Shown here: positions 1-5,024 of the stretch, in pieces
Layout of the letters: each line of letters begins with the position of its first letter
How positions within the stretch are numbered: position 1 is the first letter of the stretch
NCBI GenBank assembly: GCA_030611395.1
Contig: JAUWPX010000140.1
Location: forward strand, 1-5,024
Direction of reading: 5' to 3'
DNA: 5,024 bases
Source: Bacteroidota bacterium
GTDB taxonomy: Bacteria; Bacteroidota; Bacteroidia; Bacteroidales; VadinHA17
Notes under the pieces: model-generated
What the model was told of the DNA's origin: nothing
The model's input: the letters and a program-made list of their open reading frames with translations, nothing else
Databases searched by the model: none
Program-made: the position numbers and the translations under genes

Positions 1-555
1 GATGAGGTACAAACAGGATTTGGCAGGTTAGGCGATTATTTCTGGGGATTTGAAATGCACGGAATTGTTCCCGATCTGGTAATTCTCGGAAAACCTATGG
101 GGAATGGACATCCGATTGCAGCAGTGGTTACTACGGAAAAAATATCTGATTCTTTTGCTACCGGGATGGAATTTTTCAGTTCATTTGGCGGCAATCCGGT
201 TTCCTGTGAAGCTGCAAATGCTGTTTTGGAAGTAATTGAGGAAGAAAAACTAAAACAAAATGCAAAAGAAACAGGCGACTATTTTTTAAGTTCATTAAAG
301 TCACTTCAAAAAGATTTTCCTGCAATAGGCGACATAAGAGGCAGTGGGTTATTTATTGGTATTGAGTTTATTAACAATGAAGAAAAGCCTGACACTAAAT
401 TTGCCGAAATGGTTAATAACAGTTTAAAACAACATTTTATCCTTGCAGGAACAGACGGACCCGTACTAAAAATTAAGCCCCCCCTCTGCTTCAATAAGAG
501 TAACACCGATTTATTTATTGAGAAACTAAATGGAATATTTAAAAATCAGTCCTGA
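1..555 (+). CDS. Class III aminotransferase-fold PLP enzyme, probable phospho-lyase type (5'-truncated)
   Basis: This is the C-terminal 184 residues of a fold-type I, class III PLP enzyme; the frame is open from base 1, so the start lies outside the window. The first visible residues are DEVQTGFGR, the family signature whose Asp (residue 1) contacts the PLP pyridine nitrogen. Lys31 in GKPMGNGHPIA is the expected Schiff-base lysine. FSSFGGNPVSC (residues 59-69) is the cofactor-phosphate segment, with Ser61 where many relatives have Thr. The C-terminal small domain has GDIRGSGLFIGIEF (about 114-127) and GTDGPVLKIKPPLCF (about 149-163). GKPMGNGHP, FGGNPVSC and the GTDGP...KPPLCF block match the ethanolamine-phosphate/5-phosphohydroxylysine phospho-lyase (AGXT2L) branch, from my memory of those proteins. 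In bacteria such domains are often fused behind an aminoglycoside-phosphotransferase-like kinase and sometimes an M23 peptidase domain; that part is not visible. The enzyme is cytoplasmic by family. The family call is very secure; phospho-lyase rather than transaminase activity is inference. Confidence 0.93.
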   Translation, partial: DEVQTGFGRLGDYFWGFEMHGIVPDLVILGKPMGNGHPIAAVVTTEKISDSFATGMEFFSSFGGNPVSCEAANAVLEVIEEEKLKQNAKETGDYFLSSLKSLQKDFPAIGDIRGSGLFIGIEFINNEEKPDTKFAEMVNNSLKQHFILAGTDGPVLKIKPPLCFNKSNTDLFIEKLNGIFKNQS

Positions 556-673
556 CGTTATAAAAAAACCCATATTTTTAAACTGTGGCTAAGATATAAT
601 TTACAATTATATAACTTACTTTTACAAATATTTCCATAAGTAATTATTATTCTACAAATCAATATTACATGTC

Positions 674-784
674 ATGAATATGTTTTTTAAAATTTCCATG
701 TCGGGTTTTTACAGGAAAAATTTTCGCAGACTATTTTCATTAATACTGGTTTTACTTATACCTGCTACCATACAGTTACAATCA
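674..784 (+). other. Sec-type signal peptide of the S9 peptidase
   Basis: Residues 1-37 of the peptidase carry four basic residues in RKNFRR, then the hydrophobic stretch LFSLILVLLIPATI, then a polar segment LQSQ before the mature protein. Cleavage after Ser37 fits the small-residue rule at -1, and a Gln at +1 is common in Bacteroidota exported proteins. There is no Cys, so a lipid anchor is unlikely. The exact cleavage site is inferred by eye. Confidence 0.7.
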
Positions 785-2836
785 CAGAATAAGCCATTTA
801 CTATGGAGGAGATCATGTCATATCCTTTTCCTTCATCTCTTACTTCATCCCCCGGGGTAGCAAAAATTGCCTGGGTGTTCAATGAAAATGGATTAAGAAA
901 CATTTTTGTTGCGGAAGGACCTGAATTTAAAGCAAGGCAGCTCACCAATTATTCAAAAGACGATGGACAAGGTTTATCAAGTGTGTCAGTATCATCCGAT
1001 GGTAATTGGGTAGTTTATATAAGAGGTGGTGATTTTGGATCGAACTGGGATGATGCATTACCTGTTAATCCCTCTTTTTTACCCGAACCACCTAAAGTTC
1101 AAATATGGAGCGTCCCTTTTGAAGGCGGTGAACCAATCCTGCTTGGTGAAGGAGTAAATCCGGTAATTTCACCAAGCAGTGATTATATTGCCTTTGTTAA
1201 ATCAGGTCAGATATGGAAGATCGCGATAGACAGCAGTACCAAATCTGAAAAACTGTTTACCGCGAGAGGCAGAAATGGCTCACTTGTTTGGTCCCCTGAT
1301 GGAAGCAGGATAGCTTTTGTGTCACACAGGCAGGATCATTCCTTTATTGGAATATTTACGGATAACAAAACACCTGTTATCTGGATTGATCCATCCTTCA
1401 ACCGTGATGGATCGCCCCGATGGTCACCGGATGGAACGCGCATTACTTTCATCAGGCAACCCGGCAGAGGAGGATCACCAAAGCCAATACTTGAAGCACA
1501 TAATTCACCCTGGATGATAATGACTTATGAAATTTCAGGAGTTAAAGCAAATCAAATCTGGAAAGCACCGGAAACACTTCGTGGTTCAATACCTTCGACC
1601 CATGGACGCACAAACCTCCATTGGGCAGCTGAAGAAAGAATAGTATTTCTTTCATATCATGACGGCTGGCCTCACCTTTACAGTATTCCTGAAGAAGGTG
1701 GTGATCCCTTACTCCTGACACCGGGGGATTTCATGGCAGAATACATCCACCTGAGTTCAAACGGAAAGTGGCTTGTATTTGCAGGTAATACAGGACCGGA
1801 TGCGCTGGATATAGACCGCAGACATATTGTACGTGTACCGGTTGACAAACCGGAGATGGAAATTATGACTCCGGGAAATGGACTGGAATGGACACCTGTT
1901 ATTACCGGAGATGGTTCTTCTCTGGTATATATAAGTGCTACTCCTCAACAACCCCCTATACCTGTTAAAATGAACTTGAAAGACAGAAGCACTGTACTGC
2001 TTGCTGAAGAAAGGCTGCCGGAAAATTTCCCGGAAAAACATCTTATTACACCCACGCAGGTAATTTTCAAAGCCGAAGATGGTGTAACTATTCATGGAAC
2101 CCTTTTTAAACCAAAGGGAGGTTCGGTGAAAAAGCCGGCAGTAATATATGTACATGGAGGACCTCCCCGGCAAATGCTTCTGGGATGGCATTATTCTTCA
2201 TATTATTCAAATGCTTATGCTGTTAACCAGTACCTGGCAAGCAGGGGATTCGTTGTGTTGTCAGTAAATTACCGTTTGGGTATAGGTTATGGATATGATT
2301 TTCACCGTCCAATAGACGGAGGAACCCGTGGTGCTTCAGAATATAAAGATATTAAAGCAGCCGGTGAATGGCTTGCTGAACAAACATTTGTCGACTCAAA
2401 AAGAATAGGAATTTACGGAGGATCTTATGGTGGGTACCTTACTGCTATGGCATTAGGACGTAATTCTGATCTTTTTGCCGCGGGTGTGGATATATCCGGC
2501 GTACATGATCGCACAGTTAACCGGACTCACTCATGGTTAATACCTGACAGATATGAACGTGCACCTGATTCGAAAGAAGCTCTCGAAAAAGCATGGAAAT
2601 CCTCACCGGTTTCATCGGTTGACACATGGACATCACCCGTACTGATTATTCATGCTGATGATGACAGGAATGTTCGTTTCAGCGAAAGTACTGACCTGGC
2701 ACAACGGTTAATTCAGAGGAATGTCCCGATGGAGACGCTTGTTATTGTTGACGACACTCATCACTTTATGAAGCAAAAAAACCAGCTAAAAGTAAATAAT
2801 GCTACTGTGGAATTTCTAATTAAATATTTAAAATAA
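674..2836 (+). CDS. Exported S9-family (prolyl oligopeptidase-like) serine peptidase
   Basis: This complete 720-residue protein most likely hydrolyses oligopeptides or N-blocked peptides in the periplasm. A basic n-region (RKNFRR, residues 14-19) and hydrophobic core (20-33) form a signal peptide, with cleavage plausible near Ser37/Gln38 and no lipobox Cys. Residues about 40-450 are a TolB/PD40-like beta-propeller: SSDG at 107-110, WSPDG at 206-210 and WSPDG at 250-254 mark blades. The alpha/beta-hydrolase domain spans about 465-720: HGGPP at 494-498 (oxyanion region), nucleophile Ser584 in GGSYGG, Asp664 in HADDDRNV and His696 in DDTHHF. The triad and family-typical length argue for an active enzyme. 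The protein closely follows a conserved S9 subfamily whose N-terminus reads like SYPFPSSL...IAWVFNENGLRNIFVAEGP; members are usually called S9 peptidase or acylaminoacyl-peptidase, but specificity cannot be read from sequence. ATG codons at 674, 680 and 698 could all start it without losing the signal peptide; no Shine-Dalgarno decides. By eye its GC is higher than that of the minus-strand genes. Confidence 0.95.
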   Translation: MNMFFKISMSGFYRKNFRRLFSLILVLLIPATIQLQSQNKPFTMEEIMSYPFPSSLTSSPGVAKIAWVFNENGLRNIFVAEGPEFKARQLTNYSKDDGQGLSSVSVSSDGNWVVYIRGGDFGSNWDDALPVNPSFLPEPPKVQIWSVPFEGGEPILLGEGVNPVISPSSDYIAFVKSGQIWKIAIDSSTKSEKLFTARGRNGSLVWSPDGSRIAFVSHRQDHSFIGIFTDNKTPVIWIDPSFNRDGSPRWSPDGTRITFIRQPGRGGSPKPILEAHNSPWMIMTYEISGVKANQIWKAPETLRGSIPSTHGRTNLHWAAEERIVFLSYHDGWPHLYSIPEEGGDPLLLTPGDFMAEYIHLSSNGKWLVFAGNTGPDALDIDRRHIVRVPVDKPEMEIMTPGNGLEWTPVITGDGSSLVYISATPQQPPIPVKMNLKDRSTVLLAEERLPENFPEKHLITPTQVIFKAEDGVTIHGTLFKPKGGSVKKPAVIYVHGGPPRQMLLGWHYSSYYSNAYAVNQYLASRGFVVLSVNYRLGIGYGYDFHRPIDGGTRGASEYKDIKAAGEWLAEQTFVDSKRIGIYGGSYGGYLTAMALGRNSDLFAAGVDISGVHDRTVNRTHSWLIPDRYERAPDSKEALEKAWKSSPVSSVDTWTSPVLIIHADDDRNVRFSESTDLAQRLIQRNVPMETLVIVDDTHHFMKQKNQLKVNNATVEFLIKYLK

Positions 2837-2914
2837 TCAGTGGGCAATAAGTATTTGGCAATCAATCATTTACGCATTCATTTTATTATTACAACCTAAA
2901 ACCCTGCCTAGTTA

Positions 2915-3823
2915 TTACCAATCAATTTCTTCATCATAAACAGTTATTGTATCAGTATCTAAACTATATCCGCCGAATATTCCTACTCCACCTTCAACAT
3001 TACTATAAACACTAATTTTTTCCATAAAAGGATCCCAGTTTGCCTCCATATGTTTATTACTTGTTGCAAGATATTTGAAATAATCCTCACTTATTGATTT
3101 TAAATTAAAACAAATTAATGAAGTATCATAAAAATATCTTTCTGTCGAAAAAACGAACTCATATGTGTTACCATTAAATAAATTATCATTAAATAATACC
3201 CCCTTGTCCCATAAATTTTCTATTGCCGAAGGGTCATTACTTTCAAAATACATCATAAATTGCATAGTGTCTGATATTATTGTATCCTCTTCATAATCAT
3301 AATAGGTGTATATTTCTATTTGTTTTGGCGCCAATAGATAGTAGTTGTTTTTGTCAGGGTTATCTTTGAATTTTACTCTGAATTCCAATTGTTCGTGCGT
3401 GTATCCTTCATCATTAGTTCTTTTAACAGAAGCAGTATCAATTGAAATAATATTAGTAACTGGAGGTATATAACTTTCAGCTTCAGCTGTTCCCATATCG
3501 GGAACTGTTACTTTGATTTTATAAACGTTCCCTGGAAATGGTTTTTGTGTAGTTGATCTGTATAATCCGTTTTTCAAATAAGGCAGTGTGTTAATTAAAA
3601 TGTCATTTTCATAAATCTCAACTGTGGCATTTTCAATTGCCTGAATATCATTATCTAAAATATAACAACTTTTGCTTACACTAACTTTAAATAAACTATC
3701 CGGATTAAAAATACTATTTACTGTTATTTTTCTTCCTTTATCAGGAATATCAATATAAACAGTTTTTTCGCAAGCAATCAAAACTATTAATAATGTTAGT
3801 ACTAAATATAGTTTCTTTCTCAT
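2915..3823 (-). CDS. DUF4249 outer-membrane lipoprotein, partner of TonB-dependent receptor
   Basis: This complete 302-residue protein has a lipoprotein signal peptide (MRKKLYLVLTLLIVLIAC) with lipobox Leu15-Ile16-Ala17-Cys18. The mature part starts CEKTVYIDIPDKGRKITVNS, then a beta-rich Ig/fibronectin-like region (KVSVSKSCYI, ENATVEIYEND, PGNVYKIKVTVPDMGTAEAESYIPPV) and a C-terminal block with ISEDYFKYL and NVEGGVGIFGGYS (275-287). This order, and especially the S-x-D-Y-x-KYL and GGVGIFGG blocks, is diagnostic for DUF4249, a Bacteroidota family usually encoded beside a TonB-dependent receptor. The start lies 12 bases after the receptor stop, so the two are co-transcribed and probably translated in tandem. 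No Shine-Dalgarno is visible; the stretch before ATG is A-rich. By position and analogy to SusD-type partners it probably helps the receptor bind or retain its ligand, but the biochemical role and ligand are unknown to me. The acidic surface-export motif known for some surface lipoproteins is not obvious after Cys18, so periplasmic or surface orientation is open. It is visibly the most AT-rich gene here. Confidence 0.92.
   Translation of the reverse strand: MRKKLYLVLTLLIVLIACEKTVYIDIPDKGRKITVNSIFNPDSLFKVSVSKSCYILDNDIQAIENATVEIYENDILINTLPYLKNGLYRSTTQKPFPGNVYKIKVTVPDMGTAEAESYIPPVTNIISIDTASVKRTNDEGYTHEQLEFRVKFKDNPDKNNYYLLAPKQIEIYTYYDYEEDTIISDTMQFMMYFESNDPSAIENLWDKGVLFNDNLFNGNTYEFVFSTERYFYDTSLICFNLKSISEDYFKYLATSNKHMEANWDPFMEKISVYSNVEGGVGIFGGYSLDTDTITVYDEEIDW
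3770..3823 (-). other. Lipoprotein signal peptide with lipobox (SPII)
   Basis: Residues 1-18 of the DUF4249 protein: Arg-Lys-Lys n-region, a Leu/Ile/Val-rich core, and lipobox Leu-Ile-Ala-Cys, with the Cys codon at 3770-3772. Lipidation of Cys18 by Lgt and cleavage by signal peptidase II are expected. Glu19 at +2 does not by itself settle inner- versus outer-membrane sorting in this phylum; family context points to the outer membrane. Confidence 0.85.
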
Positions 3824-3835
3824 TTTCAGATGATT

Positions 3836-5024
3836 CTAAAATTCAAATTTATAGCATACTGAAGGAATTACCGGGAACAGGCTAAGCTGTTTCAGCACCT
3901 TCTTGTTTTGATTATCCTGAGAATTATATTCATGAGTAAAATACAGGAAAAACGGATTTTGACGATTATATGCATTATATAATCCGAAACTCCATGTGCG
4001 GTTTCCCCATTTTTTTTCTTTATGCAAATTTACTCCCACATCAAGCCTGTGGTATGAAGGCATACGAAATCCGTTTCTGTTTTCAAAATACTCAATATCC
4101 CACGATCCCAAATATCCTTCCAGGGATCCTTCTAATGAAGAATATCGTTCAATACCGAGAGTTGTAGCATTTCCTGTACCGTAAACCCATGTTAAACCTA
4201 CATCAACCCTGTCGTTAAATTTATGAGTCACTACAACGCTTATATCGTGTCGCCTGTCATATTTATATGGAAATATTTTCCCAAAACCAATATTTTCAAA
4301 TTTACGTTCCGACCATGATAATGTGTATCCTATCCATCCGGTAGTTTTGCCTATATCTTTTTTTACAAGAAATTCTGCTCCGTAGCTCCATCCTTTGCCA
4401 ATTTCAATTTTATCTTCCCATTTATCTCCGGCAGAAAAGTAACTTGCTCCCTCTTTATATTCAATTAAATTATGCATATTCTTATAAAAACCTTCAATAC
4501 TTACATCAATTTTATCGGTTAAGGCATAAACCGCACCGGCAGCATATTGCCATGAACGCAGAGGATTAATAGTATCGGTAACAGGAACCCACAGGTCTGT
4601 AGGCATATTTAATGTTGAATTTGTTAGCAAATGAATGTATTGTGTCATTTTAGTTGCAGCAGCCTTAAACGATAATTTATCATTGTACAAATAACGAATC
4701 GAAAATCTTGGTTCAAGTGAATGATATAATTTACCTTTTACAGAAAAATTTGAATAATGTACACCTATATTTGACTTAATTTTAGATGATAATTTTATAT
4801 CATCCTCTACATACAAATAAAATTCATTAGCATATATATTTTTGTTTCCAAAAGTAGTATCAATATCACTGTCAGAATTATCGGAAAGTACCCTGAAAGT
4901 ATTAATTCCGGGATTAAAAGTATGATATGTATTGTTTACTCCAAACCTGATATAATTATTTGGGTTTGGCAAATAATCAAAATCAATTTTCAAAGCCCAG
5001 TCATAAATGCCTGATGAATAATCA
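3836..5024 (-). CDS. TonB-dependent outer-membrane receptor, C-terminal barrel portion (5'-truncated)
   Basis: The frame stays open to the window edge (first complete codon 5021-5023), giving 395 visible residues. A TTG at 4991-4993 can look like a start but is an internal Leu: in-frame residues DYSSGIYDWA precede it and fit the family. The visible part is the C-terminal beta-barrel half of a SusC-like TonB-dependent receptor of the kind paired with DUF4249 proteins. Family blocks, numbered from the window edge: KIDFDYLPNPNNYIRFG (about 12-28), EPRFSIRYLYND (104-115), TQYIHLLTNS then PTDLWVP (141-147), GWIGYTLSWSERKF (229-242), YDRRHD (255-260), YHRLDV (324-329), YNAYNRQNPF (349-358) and the last strand SLFPVIPSVCYKFEF (381-395). 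The terminal Phe is the usual C-terminal signal for barrel insertion by the BAM complex. The missing N-terminus should carry the signal peptide, a carboxypeptidase-regulatory-like domain, the TonB contact segment and the plug. It imports a ligand using TonB-ExbBD energy; the ligand is unknown. It is first in an operon with the downstream lipoprotein. Confidence 0.94.
   Translation of the reverse strand, partial: DYSSGIYDWALKIDFDYLPNPNNYIRFGVNNTYHTFNPGINTFRVLSDNSDSDIDTTFGNKNIYANEFYLYVEDDIKLSSKIKSNIGVHYSNFSVKGKLYHSLEPRFSIRYLYNDKLSFKAAATKMTQYIHLLTNSTLNMPTDLWVPVTDTINPLRSWQYAAGAVYALTDKIDVSIEGFYKNMHNLIEYKEGASYFSAGDKWEDKIEIGKGWSYGAEFLVKKDIGKTTGWIGYTLSWSERKFENIGFGKIFPYKYDRRHDISVVVTHKFNDRVDVGLTWVYGTGNATTLGIERYSSLEGSLEGYLGSWDIEYFENRNGFRMPSYHRLDVGVNLHKEKKWGNRTWSFGLYNAYNRQNPFFLYFTHEYNSQDNQNKKVLKQLSLFPVIPSVCYKFEF

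Noticed and set aside
546..555. Small palindrome TCAGTCCTGA over the aminotransferase stop codon.
   Set aside because: The arms are 4 bases with a 2-base loop, too short to form a hairpin or to be called an operator.
561..580. Possible terminator hairpin after the aminotransferase: TAAAAA at 561-566 pairing with TTTTTA at 575-580.
   Set aside because: The stem is six A-T pairs with an 8-base loop and no GC pairs, which is expected by chance in such AT-rich sequence and would be too weak to call.
556..673. Promoter for the S9 peptidase: TATAAT at 595-600 and TACTTTTA at 617-624, the latter close to the Bacteroidota -7 box TAnnTTTG.
   Set aside because: Neither has a matching upstream element at the right distance (no TTG about 19-21 bases before 617, no TTGACA-like box before 595), and the whole gap is AT-rich, so chance matches are expected.
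1757..2191. Open frame of 144 codons on the minus strand inside the S9 peptidase gene.
   Set aside because: It is fully antisense to the conserved propeller and hydrolase coding sequence, and its translation (rich in Arg, Tyr, Ser and Phe) has no recognisable domain. It is a shadow frame.
1..2836. Possible operon linking the aminotransferase and the S9 peptidase.
   Set aside because: They share a strand, but the 118-base AT-rich gap and the absence of any functional link make co-transcription unproven; I did not claim it.
3970..4184. Two overlapping short plus-strand open frames opposite the TonB receptor.
   Set aside because: Both are antisense to conserved barrel segments, including the YHRLDV and YNAYNRQNPF blocks, and look like shadows with no independent support.
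674..5024. Idea that the peptidase generates peptides imported by the TonB receptor pair.
   Set aside because: The genes are convergent, not co-transcribed, and nothing in the receptor or lipoprotein sequence indicates a peptide ligand. Adjacency alone is too weak.

Overview
The window is 5 kb of AT-rich chromosomal-type DNA that reads as Bacteroidota (Bacteroidetes). The clearest indicator is the minus-strand pair of an outer-membrane TonB-dependent receptor and a DUF4249 lipoprotein, a combination typical of that phylum. The lack of Shine-Dalgarno sequences before the starts fits the same phylum. I cannot place it to genus.

Layout. (1) Bases 1-555, plus strand: the C-terminal 184 residues of a PLP-dependent class III aminotransferase-fold enzyme, cut by the left edge. 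The sequence resembles the ethanolamine-phosphate/phosphohydroxylysine phospho-lyase branch more than ornithine- or GABA-type enzymes. (2) Bases 674-2836, plus strand: a complete 720-residue exported S9-family (prolyl oligopeptidase clan) serine peptidase with a signal peptide, a beta-propeller of WSPDG-type blades and a C-terminal alpha/beta-hydrolase domain with an intact Ser/Asp/His triad. (3) Bases 2915-3823, minus strand: a complete 302-residue DUF4249 lipoprotein. (4) Bases 3836-5024, minus strand: the C-terminal 395 residues of a TonB-dependent receptor, cut by the right edge. Genes 4 and 3 are transcribed in that order with 12 bases between them and almost certainly form an operon whose promoter lies beyond the window.

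How they fit together. The receptor and the DUF4249 lipoprotein should act as one outer-membrane uptake unit, but the substrate cannot be read from the sequence. The peptidase lies tail-to-tail with this operon and the aminotransferase lies upstream of the peptidase on the same strand, 118 bases apart. Nothing in the sequence ties these two plus-strand genes functionally to the uptake pair, so I treat them as three neighbouring units. All gaps are shorter than 120 bases. I see no RNA gene, mobile element, CRISPR array, attachment site or convincing terminator or promoter. I found no evidence of an undescribed system here: all four genes belong to recognisable families, and the open questions are substrates and the truncated ends.
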